A stretch of 64,000 bases of DNA from Hydrogenophaga taeniospiralis CCUG 15921 (GTDB taxonomy: Bacteria; Pseudomonadota; Gammaproteobacteria; Burkholderiales; Burkholderiaceae_C): NCBI RefSeq assembly GCF_001592305.1, contig NZ_BCWR01000001.1:62001-126000 (forward strand). Direction: 5' to 3'. Shown one piece after another: positions 8,207 through 18,473 of the stretch (the stretch's first letter is position 1; the number at the start of each line of letters is the position of its first letter). The position numbers and the translations under genes are program-made. A model generated the notes under the pieces. It searched no databases. It saw nothing but the letters and a program-made list of their open reading frames with translations, and had not been told where the DNA came from.

Positions 8207-8731
8207 ATGGCTCAGTTCAGCGTCAATGCACAGCGTTTCGACCCCTACAAGAACTTCAAATTCCGCGTCAAGTGGGATGGCCGCTACGTCGCGGGCATCA
8301 GCAAGGTCGGCGCGCTCAAGCGCAGCACCGAACTGGTCGAGCACCGCGAGGGCGGCGACCCCTCGGTCACGCGCAAGTCGCCCGGGCGCACCAAGTTCGA
8401 GGCGATCAGCCTGGAGCGCGGCGTGACACACGACCTGGAGTTCGAGCGCTGGGCCAACAAGGTCTGGAACTTCGGCTCCGGCCTGGGCGCCGAAGTCTCG
8501 CTGCAGGACTTCCGCAAGGACCTGATCATCGAGGTCTACAACGAGGCCGGCCAGCTCGTCCTGGCCTACAAGGTGTTCCGTTGCTGGGTCTCGGAATACC
8601 AGGCGCTGCCCGACCTGGACGCCAACGCCAACGCGGTGGCCATCCAGTCGATCAAGCTGGAGAACGAGGGCTGGGAGCGTGACTACGACGTCACCGAACC
8701 GACCGAACCGCGCTTCACCGAACCGGCCTGA
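8207..8731 (+). CDS. eCIS inner tube protein (Hcp/gp19-like)
   Basis: A 174-aa tail tube protein (T4 gp19 / Afp1 family). Visible features are KNFKFRVKWDGRYVAGISKVGALKRSTELVEHREGGDPS, then KFEAISLERGVTHDLEFERWA and the C-terminal strand AIQSIKLENEGWERD. It should form the rigid hexameric-ring tube inside the sheath through which cargo is carried. Start at 8207 follows an AAGGAGA site; longer in-frame extension upstream runs through the sheath gene in another frame and is not real. One tube gene, like the single sheath, suggests a simpler particle than Afp or PVC. Confidence 0.92.
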   Translation: MAQFSVNAQRFDPYKNFKFRVKWDGRYVAGISKVGALKRSTELVEHREGGDPSVTRKSPGRTKFEAISLERGVTHDLEFERWANKVWNFGSGLGAEVSLQDFRKDLIIEVYNEAGQLVLAYKVFRCWVSEYQALPDLDANANAVAIQSIKLENEGWERDYDVTEPTEPRFTEPA

Positions 8732-8742
8732 GGCCCACCACC

Positions 8743-9450
8743 ATGCGCACGCTCGACGAGGCCGGGCTGCTCGACCTCTGGGAACGCGGCCAGGACCGCC
8801 ACCCCATTGACCGGGCCTTGCTGCTCTGCGCCTGGGCGCGGCCCGACGTGGCGCCCGAGCGCTTCGCGCAGTTGCCGCTGGGCGTGGTCAACACCGGGCT
8901 GCTGCGCATGCGCGCTGCGCTGTTCGGCGCACGCGTCGAAGTTCAGCTGGACTGTGAACACTGCGGCGAACACCTGGAACTCGCGCTGGACATCGCCCCG
9001 CTGCTGGCCGACGCCACGGCGCAGGACGAACGTGCGGACGTCGAGCTGCAAGGGTTCCGGTTCCGCGCGCCCCACAGCCGCGATCTCGCGGCCCTGGCCC
9101 ATGAAACCGATGCGCAGGCCGCCGCGCTGCGCCTGCTGGAACGCTGCTGCGTGGCGCGCCCCGACGGCCCCGCCGCGCTGGCCGACGTGTTGAGCGAGGC
9201 GGAAGAACAGCTCGAGGCCGCCGACCCCCTGGCCGACCTGCAGCTGAGCGTGGCCTGCGAAGCCTGCGCCCAGACGACGCAGGCTTCGCTGGACGCAGGG
9301 AGCCTGCTGTGGGACGACGTGCACCACCACGCCCGGGGTCTTCTGGGCCAGGTGCACAGCCTGGCCCAGGCCTATGGCTGGAGCGAAGGCGAGGTGCTCG
9401 CGCTCAGCCCGACCCGGCGCGCCGCGTATCTGGATCTGCTCAGGGCCTGA
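8743..9450 (+). CDS. eCIS baseplate-associated protein with two CxxC pairs (T4 baseplate-like)
   Basis: A 235-aa protein of the type found after the tube gene in many eCIS loci and likened to T4 baseplate proteins. Two CxxC pairs, C71-x2-C74 (DCEHCGEHLEL) and C172-x2-C175 (ACEACAQT), are about 100 residues apart and probably form one zinc site between two halves. The rest is helical and acidic (AALADVLSEAEEQLEAADP). No signal peptide. The role, either baseplate part or assembly factor, comes from context. It lies 11 bases after the tube gene. Confidence 0.7.
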   Translation: MRTLDEAGLLDLWERGQDRHPIDRALLLCAWARPDVAPERFAQLPLGVVNTGLLRMRAALFGARVEVQLDCEHCGEHLELALDIAPLLADATAQDERADVELQGFRFRAPHSRDLAALAHETDAQAAALRLLERCCVARPDGPAALADVLSEAEEQLEAADPLADLQLSVACEACAQTTQASLDAGSLLWDDVHHHARGLLGQVHSLAQAYGWSEGEVLALSPTRRAAYLDLLRA

Positions 9451-9477
9451 AGCCCACACCACAAGGCGAGGCAGACC

Positions 9478-10281
9478 ATGACCGGATTCCTGCAACGTCT
9501 TGCCCAACGGGCCAACGGCTCGGCTCGCACGGTGCGCGCTGCGTCGGGCATGCGGTTCGCGCCCGAGCCGATTGAGCACGGCGCGCCCATGCAGGAAGAC
9601 GCCCTCGCGCCCGAGGCCAGCATGCCGCGTCAGCCCGCTGGTCCAACGGCCGGTTCACCCATCGGAACGCCCCCGGGCGCGGGCCTTGGCCGCTTTTCCG
9701 ACCCGGTGTTTACACCGGCCGACGCACGGCGCCAGCAGGCCACGGAAGCACCCCGGCACGGGCAGGCAACCACAACGCTGTCCACGCCCACCCCACTGCC
9801 GGCACCCGCCGACAAAACCGGCGTGGCGCGCTCCCCGGCGCGGGCGGCACGCGCCAGGGCGTCGTTGCCCAACCCACGCACACCGGACCCGTTGGACGAT
9901 GCCCCGACGGCCCGCGGCGTGCCCCCCGGAACCGGCGAACCCGCCACCCCGAGGCCGGACGCGACACCGGCAGCCGCCACCCCTGAGTTTTCTTCCGCGT
10001 CATCAACCGCAGCAGCCCCGGCCTGGCCTCAGGTCGAGCCGCTGCTGGCGCCCACGATCCGCGTGCGCTGGCCCGCCAGCGCCGCGCAGCCATCCCCGGC
10101 CCAACGGTCCGGCCAAAGCAGCCATGCCGACACCACCACCGAAGTGCACGTGAGCATCGGCCGCATCGAGGTCACGGCCATCCACGAACCAGCCGCGCCC
10201 GCGCAGCGCCCCGCCGCGCGCCGCAAAGCGCCGGTCTCGCTGGACGAATACCTGGCCCGGCGCCAAGGAGGCCGCTCATGA
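9478..10281 (+). CDS. Pro/Ala-rich, largely disordered eCIS protein
   Basis: A 267-aa protein whose first 200 residues are low-complexity Pro, Ala, Thr and Arg with no predicted fold. The last 60 residues contain an ordered patch, TTEVHVSIGRIEVTAIHEP, then SLDEYLARRQGG. This tail motif recurs in uncharacterised proteins of phage-tail-like clusters (recalled, not checked). It overlaps the next gene by four bases (ATGA). Its job is unknown; it could be a chaperone, a linker, or the only candidate for a length-control protein, since no classic tape measure is present. Confidence 0.6.
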   Translation: MTGFLQRLAQRANGSARTVRAASGMRFAPEPIEHGAPMQEDALAPEASMPRQPAGPTAGSPIGTPPGAGLGRFSDPVFTPADARRQQATEAPRHGQATTTLSTPTPLPAPADKTGVARSPARAARARASLPNPRTPDPLDDAPTARGVPPGTGEPATPRPDATPAAATPEFSSASSTAAAPAWPQVEPLLAPTIRVRWPASAAQPSPAQRSGQSSHADTTTEVHVSIGRIEVTAIHEPAAPAQRPAARRKAPVSLDEYLARRQGGRS

Positions 10282-11602
10282 CCACCGCCCTGGGCATCGC
10301 CGCGGTCACCGCCACCCTGCGCAGCCTGCTGAGCGAGGGGCTGGTGGAGCACAACCTCAGCGGCGTGCTGGGCAGCACCGCCACCGTCAGCGTGCTGCCG
10401 CCCGACCGCGTGGTGCCACAAAACGGCACCGAGGCCTCGCAGCTCAACCTGTTCCTGCACCGCGTCAGCGCCAACACCGGCTGGCGCAACGAAGGCCTGC
10501 CCAGCCGCGACGCGTCCGGGCGCAACCGCCTGAGCAACGCCCCGCTCGCGCTGGACCTGCACTACCTGCTCTCGGCCTACAGCGCCGGTGATCTGCACGC
10601 CGAGATCCTGCTGGGCTACGCCATGCAATGGCTGCACGAGTCCCCGCTGCTGACCCGCGGCATGATCCGCCAGGCCCTCACGCCCGCGCCCCTGCCCGGC
10701 ACACCGCTTGAACGCGCGCTGTTCGACTCGGGCCTGGCCGACCAGGTCGAGCTGATCAAGATCACGCCCGAGCACCTCGACACCGAGGAAATGTCCAAGC
10801 TCTGGACCGCCACCCAAAGCCATCTGCGCCCGACCGCCGCCTACCGCGCCACGGTGGTGCTGATCGAAGTCTCGGAGCCGGTGCGCTCGGCGCTGCCGGT
10901 GCTCACCCGCGGCGGGGTGGACCCGTCAAGCGGGCGCGAGCGCGGCGTGTCCGTGGAGCCCAGCCTGGAGCCCGCGATCCCGACGCTCGAAGCGGTGTCG
11001 CCACCCGGCGGGCAGATCGTCGCGCGGTTGGGTGAAACCATCGACCTCACGGGCCACCACCTGGACGGCACCGGGCGCACCGTGCTGCTGGGCAACGACC
11101 GCTTCGAGAGCGAGCTCAGCCTGCCCGCGCTGGCGACCGGGGGCGCGGCCCTGGTGCAGTTCAGCATCCCGCTGGCCGACGCCGCGAACTATCCGGTGGG
11201 CGTCTACCGCGTCGGTATGAGCGTGCTGCGCCCGGGCGAGAGCGCCACGCGCAGCAGCAACCGCCTGGCCATGACGCTGGCGCCGCAGATCACCGGGCTG
11301 CCGCTGAACGTGGTGCGCGCGGGCGACGGCAGCGCCAGCTTCACGATCAACTTCCACCCGGCCCTGCGCGCCGGGCAAAGCGTGGTGCTGGTGCTGGGCC
11401 AGCAGGAGTACGCGCCGCAAGCGTTCACCGCGCCCACCACCTCGCTCGACTTCGTGATCGAAGACGCGCCTGTGTCGCCCCCACCCCCACCCGGCCAGCC
11501 CCCGGGCCACCTGGCGCGCCTGCGCATCGATGGCATCGACAGCCCCCTCATCGACCGCACGGCCGTGCCGCCGACCTTCCTGAACCAGCGTGTGGTAATC
11601 AC

Positions 11603-11606
<4 letters not shown>
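10278..11606 (+). CDS. DUF4255 protein (Pvc16-like tail terminator/cap)
   Basis: A 442-aa protein with an N-terminal DUF4255 domain (about residues 5-190: NLFLHRVSANTGWRNEGLP, ALDLHYLLSAYSAGDLHAEILLGYAMQWLHESP), the family of Afp16/Pvc16 that caps the distal end of the tube and sheath. The C-terminal 240 residues look like one or two beta-sandwich domains (PPGGQIVARLGETIDLTGHHLDGTGRTVLLG, IPT/TIG-like). It is joined by ATGA overlaps to the genes on both sides. Confidence 0.85.
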
Positions 11607-13536
<1,930 letters not shown>

Positions 13537-13540
<4 letters not shown>

Positions 13541-13791
13541 CGCGCATCGTGCTGCACATCGACCGGCTGGTGCTGCGTGGCTTCGACCGCGCCGACCAGA
13601 CCGGCATCGCCGAAGGGCTACGGGAAGAACTCGGCCGGCTGCTGGCCACACCGCAGGCGGCACAGGCGCTGATGGCGCAACACAGCGTGCCGCGGCTGAA
13701 GGTCGCGGCCCTGCGCATCGCGCCGGGGGCACAGGCCACGGCGGTGGGCGAACAGACCGCGCAGGGCATCGTACGGGGGATGCGGTCATGA
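13537..13791 (+). CDS. Small eCIS accessory protein, 84 aa
   Basis: An 84-residue protein beginning MTRIVLHIDRLVLRGFDRADQTGIAEGLREELGRLL. The pattern, a strand with IDRLVLRGF followed by an amphipathic helix ending in a variable tail, is one I associate with small genes lying just before DUF4157 genes in eCIS loci. Function unknown; a cargo chaperone or adaptor is a plausible guess from position only. It starts inside the ATPase stop (ATGA) and its own stop overlaps the first cargo gene (ATGA at 13788-13791). Confidence 0.65.
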
Positions 13792-15098
13792 GTACAACAG
13801 CACCCCTGATAACGAAGGCCGGCAAACCCAGGGCGTCCACGCACACCCCGGTGCCGAGCCCGTGGCTGCAGCGCCAGTGCGCTTGCGGCTGCGGTTCGTC
13901 CGCTACCGCATCGGATCGCTGCAAGGAAGACGCCTCCACCGTCGCCCCGCAACGCAAGCTCGCCATCGGCGCCAGCAACGACGCGCTGGAGCAGGAGGCC
14001 GAACAGGTCGCCCACCAGGTGCTCGCCGCACCGGGCCAACCCCACGCTGGCGCAGTGGTGCCACGCATCCAGCGCTTCAGCGGCAGCGCGTCGCAGGGTG
14101 CCGCCGCGACGCCCACCAGCGTGGACACAGCGCTTGCAAGCCCAGGCCACGCGCTGGAGCCGGCCCTGCGCCAGGACATGGAACAACGCTTCGGCCACGA
14201 CTTCTCCAGGGTGCGCGTGCACGCGGACGCAGCGGCCGACACCTCGGCCCGGGACGTCAACGCCCTCGCCTACACCGTGGGTCAAGACGTGGTCTTCGGC
14301 AGCGGCCAGTACGCGCCCGGCACGGCGACGGGCCGGCACCTGATCGCCCACGAGCTCACCCATGTGGTCCAGCAAACCGGCTCGTCGGGCGAACCGAGCG
14401 CCGGTTCCGCGCAGACATTGCACCGCTATCGTCGCAAGGGCAAAGACACGATTGCCTTCGAGGGTGCCGACGAAACCCTGACGGACGCCAAGACCCAGCC
14501 CTGGGTGGAACACATCGACATCGATTTCGACAAAGCCGTGGTGGACGACGGCCACAAAGCCGCAGCCGCTGCGGCCGGCCAACTGGAGCCACGCATGCCC
14601 ACCGGCACCTTGAAGGCCAAATACAGCACGGCATCGTCCAGCGTACCGGCAGACATCGTGATGCCCATCGCGGGCGGCTCCACCATGCTGGGCGTCGGGC
14701 TGACCGACCGCGTCAAGAACTCCAAGGTCTCGCGGCTGGAGGGGCTGGGCTACACCGACTCCGAAAACATCCGCCTGGGCAACCTAACCGATCCCGTGGC
14801 CAAGAAGGGCAAAGGCGCGCGCTACTCGGCCAGCGGCGCCGGGACCATGAACTACGCCATCTTCTTCAAGGGCATCCAGGCGATTCACGAAGGCTTGCTC
14901 AACACCGGCTCGCACGCCTGCGTGCACGTCGGCACCCGGTCCCAGATCCGCACCCTGAACCACCACACCCGCATCGGCGTGACCACAGTGTCGGTCAGCT
15001 ACAGCGGCGCGGTGCTGGACGACCTGTGCTGCCACCGGAAAAAGACCGGCAACACCCGCTGGAATGCCAACCCCTGCGGGAGCACCAAATGCCCATGA
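13788..15098 (+). CDS. eCIS cargo 1: DUF4157 module fused to an L,D-transpeptidase-like domain
   Basis: A 436-aa two-part protein. Residues 1-200 are the eCIS core DUF4157 module: an N-terminal Cys knot-like CACGCG (31-36), ALRQDMEQRFGHDFSRVRVHAD, then RHLIAHELTHVVQQ with the zinc-protease-like HELTH at 188-192. Residues 240-420 look like a YkuD-type L,D-transpeptidase: a beta-rich region, then IHEG (366-369) and SHACVHV (375-381), matching the catalytic His...SHGC(V/I)(R/H) motif with Cys378 as nucleophile. Gly is replaced by Ala. Such a domain would act on peptidoglycan stem peptides. ATGA overlaps on both sides. The domain call is by motif only. Confidence 0.75.
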   Translation: MSTTAPLITKAGKPRASTHTPVPSPWLQRQCACGCGSSATASDRCKEDASTVAPQRKLAIGASNDALEQEAEQVAHQVLAAPGQPHAGAVVPRIQRFSGSASQGAAATPTSVDTALASPGHALEPALRQDMEQRFGHDFSRVRVHADAAADTSARDVNALAYTVGQDVVFGSGQYAPGTATGRHLIAHELTHVVQQTGSSGEPSAGSAQTLHRYRRKGKDTIAFEGADETLTDAKTQPWVEHIDIDFDKAVVDDGHKAAAAAAGQLEPRMPTGTLKAKYSTASSSVPADIVMPIAGGSTMLGVGLTDRVKNSKVSRLEGLGYTDSENIRLGNLTDPVAKKGKGARYSASGAGTMNYAIFFKGIQAIHEGLLNTGSHACVHVGTRSQIRTLNHHTRIGVTTVSVSYSGAVLDDLCCHRKKTGNTRWNANPCGSTKCP

Positions 15099-16486
15099 AC
15101 GCGGCCCCCCTGCAGGTTGCACCGGCCAAGGCGGCGGGCACATCGGTCGCGCATGGCGTGTTGCAGCGCAAGCTCATGGTGGGTGGGACCAGCGACCCCT
15201 TGGAACAACAAGCCGACCGCGCAGCCGATCTGGCTCTGGTGGCGGCCCCGCGCGCAGCCACTGCCCGGACCGTGCCGCACATCCAGCGCATGGCAAGCCA
15301 GCCAGCCGCAGGTGTCGGTACGGCTCCGATGAGTGTGAATCACGCGTTGGCGCAATCGGGCCGGCCACTGGAGTCTTCGCTCAGGCAGGACATGGAGCAT
15401 CGGCTGGGCCACGACTTCTCCCGTGTACGCATACACACCGGGCCAGCCGCCGAAAGCTCCGCACGTGAGGTCAGCGCCCGTGCTTACACCGTTGGGCAAT
15501 CGGTGGTCTTCAACACATCGCAGTTTGAACCGCACAGCCTTTCAGGACGGCGTCTGATCGCCCATGAACTCACCCATGTGGTTCAACAGGATGGTGGTAC
15601 GCGCCAAGTCCAGCGCAAGCCGAGCCCAGCCGCCGAAGGAGCCGCGCAAGCTGGTGAAGAGAACCCGGCCTGGCAATTCGGACGGACAAAGGAGGGCAGT
15701 GGTTTTCGAATGAACCCTGCGCTTTGGCTCGTGACCTATCACCTTCGCTCATCCCCCGGCACCATCGCCATCACCAACGGTTCCGGACGAACGGCCTTGG
15801 AGAACGTGCAACGCCATCTGGCCAGCCATCCTACCTGGCGAAACGATGCAACCATCGAGCGCATCGAGGTGACGTTGGTGCCCAAAGCCAGTGCGGCTGC
15901 CGCCGCTCAGGACCTCATGTCGAGCACCGCAAAGAAGCGCTACTCATTTGAGTGTTTCACCGCCGCGGCATTGATCCAGTTTGTGGGAGTCTTCCGGAGT
16001 CTGCAGGCCGCCGATCCCGCCACCGCCGTTGCGAAATTCGACCGCAGCCACAGCGACATCAGCGTAACGATTCCTTTCTCGGGCAATCCGGGTGTCCGCA
16101 TGGGCGGGAGCGCCCTGGTTTTCAACATGGCCAGCCTGCCCGATTTCTCGCTGCGAAAGCTGCTGGACAGCTCCACCGATATGGGTCTGCAACGCGGCGA
16201 TTGGGTGTTCCTCGACAACAAGAAATTCATAACGAGTGGCGCCTTTCAAGGGGAAAACGCCACCTATCTCGGCAAAAAGCGATTTTTCGGCCACGGCATG
16301 GGTGTGTTCACCGTCAAGGAATATGCCCAACGGTTGCGCCGGGACCATCGGGTGAAATTGACTGAGGATCAGATCCTGGACCAGGTCCGCGTTGGACCGC
16401 GCTTTCGGGCGCCGGATCCTGCGGCCACTGCATCAGGCTCAACGCCGCCGACCTCAGCGGGGTCTACCCCACCCACAAGCCCATGA
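15095..16486 (+). CDS. eCIS cargo 2: DUF4157 module fused to a Bacillus Tgl-type transglutaminase
   Basis: A 463-aa protein. Residues 1-170 are a second DUF4157 module (LEQQADRAAD, LRQDMEHRLGHDFSRVRIHTG, HELTH at 157-161). Residues 190-415 match the Bacillus spore-coat transglutaminase Tgl: RYSFEC with Cys287, GDWVFLDN at 368-375, FQGENATYLG with Glu387, and FFGHGMGV with His400. In B. subtilis Tgl the catalytic residues are recalled as Cys116, Glu187 and His200; the Glu-to-His spacing of 13 is the same here. The domain would crosslink or modify protein Gln/Lys side chains. The C-terminus is a Pro/Thr/Ser tail. Base composition drops within the toxin half. ATGA overlap with cargo 1. Confidence 0.85.
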   Translation: MNAAPLQVAPAKAAGTSVAHGVLQRKLMVGGTSDPLEQQADRAADLALVAAPRAATARTVPHIQRMASQPAAGVGTAPMSVNHALAQSGRPLESSLRQDMEHRLGHDFSRVRIHTGPAAESSAREVSARAYTVGQSVVFNTSQFEPHSLSGRRLIAHELTHVVQQDGGTRQVQRKPSPAAEGAAQAGEENPAWQFGRTKEGSGFRMNPALWLVTYHLRSSPGTIAITNGSGRTALENVQRHLASHPTWRNDATIERIEVTLVPKASAAAAAQDLMSSTAKKRYSFECFTAAALIQFVGVFRSLQAADPATAVAKFDRSHSDISVTIPFSGNPGVRMGGSALVFNMASLPDFSLRKLLDSSTDMGLQRGDWVFLDNKKFITSGAFQGENATYLGKKRFFGHGMGVFTVKEYAQRLRRDHRVKLTEDQILDQVRVGPRFRAPDPAATASGSTPPTSAGSTPPTSP

Positions 16487-16497
16487 GTCGTCCATGA
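16483..16497 (+). other. Four-codon bridging ORF between cargo 2 and cargo 3
   Basis: ATG at 16483 overlaps the cargo 2 stop (ATGA), reads M-S-R-P and stops at a TGA that overlaps the cargo 3 ATG (ATGA at 16494). It is too short for a product and may only hand ribosomes across an 7-base gap. It may be chance, but longer examples occur at 18473, 20703, 27449 and 63764. Confidence 0.3.
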
Positions 16498-18473
16498 GCT
16501 CAAACGCAAAACAAGCCACAACCGGAGGGCTGGTGAGACACCCAGCAGTTTCCAGACCGAAATCATTGCGCGGGCGAATGTCTCTGCTCCAGCGAAACGA
16601 TACCGAAGCATCGTTCGCGCGCACCACTGGCAATCAAGGGCCTCCCACTGCAAGCCCATGGTTGCAGACCAAGCTGGTCGTGGGCTCGGAAAACGACCCC
16701 ATGGAGTTGGAGGCCGACAAGGTCTCCGAGCGGGTGGTGTCCACCCAGCATCCAGGCCATGCACTGGGTGTTGCACCGGTCATCCACCGCTCTCGCTACG
16801 TCCATCAGGGCGATTCGTTCAACCCTGCACCACCCAGCGTGGAGCGGGTTCTGCGAAGTTCTGGCCAACCATTTCCCGAGCCCCTCAGGCGAAACATGGA
16901 ACACCGGTTCGGGTATGACTTTTCCCGTGTTCGTGTTCATTCCGGCACTGCAGCGGAGGCATCGGCACGGGATGTCGGCGCCAAAGCCTACACCGCGGGA
17001 AATGCGATCGTGTTCGGTGCCGGCCACAACAACCCGGGCAACCCTGCAGGTCAACGACTGATTGCCCACGAGCTGACCCACGTCATTCAGCAAGGCAACC
17101 TTGGGCAGACCATTCCTTCTCACGGGCCGACGCTGATTCAGCGCGATCTGGAAGATCCCTCTCGGCTGGGTACGGTGCACGAAAACGTGCGCGTTGACGG
17201 GCCACCCCGGCAGACGCCTAGCGGCAGCACAGCGGCGCGCAAGCCATGGGTGGACCCGGTGGGCGCGGATGGTGGGACCGCCGAACTGCTGTTCGGCCAA
17301 GCCTTCTCATTCCTGGACAACCGCAGCTTCTCCCGCCGCGAGCCGACCCATACGAACGACACCAACCTCGATAGCGATGCCGTGGCCATGCACCAAAGGG
17401 TACTTGCGCGCTTCCCACTGATTGCATCGGCGCTGCCAGATTCTGAGATTGAACGCCGGGTGAGCCTGTTTGAGCCGGCAACCATCCGAAACGACCGCAC
17501 CTACCTCAGGGAGTGGCTCGACAATTTCCTCCCGCAAATGTCCGAGGCCGAGGACTTTGCGATCGACGACACGAACACGCACTATGTGGCCATGCTGGAT
17601 CGGCTGATTGACGACAGTGATGTGGGCCCCAAGATCGTGACCCTTGGTGCGCGACAACCGGCGTTCACTCGGGGAGATGGGGCCAGCCGCGAGATATTCG
17701 TCCACCGCCGGGTGGAAGCAGGACCGCGACAGCTGACATTGATTCATGAGCTCGTTCACTTCTACCGTCACCCCGACTACGCTGCCTGGGTTGCCGCTTC
17801 AAAGGACTCAGATTTCTACAACGAAGGCCTGACGGAATGGCTGGCACGCAAGGTCATGACATCGGAAGAGCTGGTCGACCGGACCACCTACCAGCCCAGA
17901 GTGGATGTGGTGGAGCAGCAGATTGCACGCCACGTGCCGGAGGATGACATTGCGAGAGCCTTCTTCAGGGGCGAAATCTGGCGCCTCGAAACACGCAGTA
18001 CCGAGGCCAGAACCGCCTTTGAAACATCAACGGGCATCAGCGAAACCGCGCTCGAAACCGACCAGAACACTGCGTCTCGAACCGGCCCCGGCATATTCCA
18101 GACCGTCGAGTCAGGTCGTCACTATCGTTTTCTGAACCTTGGTTTCGACGAAGTCCAGCCCAAGCCAGAACATCTGTCGGCGTTCCGTGAAATCAAGGCG
18201 GCGCAGATCGAATCCGATCCTGAGGTGAAAGTCCGATTTGTTGGACACGCATCGAGTGCCGGCAGCCTGGAGGTCAATGACCGGGTAGCCCGACGGCGTT
18301 CGACGGCCTTCTACCAGATGGCCAGGCGTGAGCGTCTCCCGGCGAGTCGCCTGCTGGATGCAGGGAACCCGCCCCACTTCGGAGAAACGCTACCCACTGC
18401 AACCGAAGAGGACGCCATCACCCGGGCCATGAACAGGCGCGTCGAGATGTTCCTGGTGCGGGGAGAAAGCTGA
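16494..18473 (+). CDS. eCIS cargo 3: DUF4157 module, gluzincin-like metalloprotease and OmpA-like C-terminus
   Basis: A 659-aa protein of three parts. Residues 60-200 are the DUF4157 module (NMEHRFGYDFSRVRVHSG, AHELTHVIQQ with HELTH at 192-196). Residues 265-500 contain a second zinc site: LTLIHELVHFY with HELVH at 418-422 and NEGLTEW at 443-449, which supplies the downstream Glu expected in gluzincin proteases. Residues 545-655 are an OmpA-like peptidoglycan-associating fold (RFVGHASSAGSLEVNDRVARRRS, MNRRVEMFLV). This suggests a cell-wall-directed protease cargo, by inference. Its base composition is less GC-rich than the structural genes. No signal peptide. Confidence 0.78.
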   Translation: MSSNAKQATTGGLVRHPAVSRPKSLRGRMSLLQRNDTEASFARTTGNQGPPTASPWLQTKLVVGSENDPMELEADKVSERVVSTQHPGHALGVAPVIHRSRYVHQGDSFNPAPPSVERVLRSSGQPFPEPLRRNMEHRFGYDFSRVRVHSGTAAEASARDVGAKAYTAGNAIVFGAGHNNPGNPAGQRLIAHELTHVIQQGNLGQTIPSHGPTLIQRDLEDPSRLGTVHENVRVDGPPRQTPSGSTAARKPWVDPVGADGGTAELLFGQAFSFLDNRSFSRREPTHTNDTNLDSDAVAMHQRVLARFPLIASALPDSEIERRVSLFEPATIRNDRTYLREWLDNFLPQMSEAEDFAIDDTNTHYVAMLDRLIDDSDVGPKIVTLGARQPAFTRGDGASREIFVHRRVEAGPRQLTLIHELVHFYRHPDYAAWVAASKDSDFYNEGLTEWLARKVMTSEELVDRTTYQPRVDVVEQQIARHVPEDDIARAFFRGEIWRLETRSTEARTAFETSTGISETALETDQNTASRTGPGIFQTVESGRHYRFLNLGFDEVQPKPEHLSAFREIKAAQIESDPEVKVRFVGHASSAGSLEVNDRVARRRSTAFYQMARRERLPASRLLDAGNPPHFGETLPTATEEDAITRAMNRRVEMFLVRGES

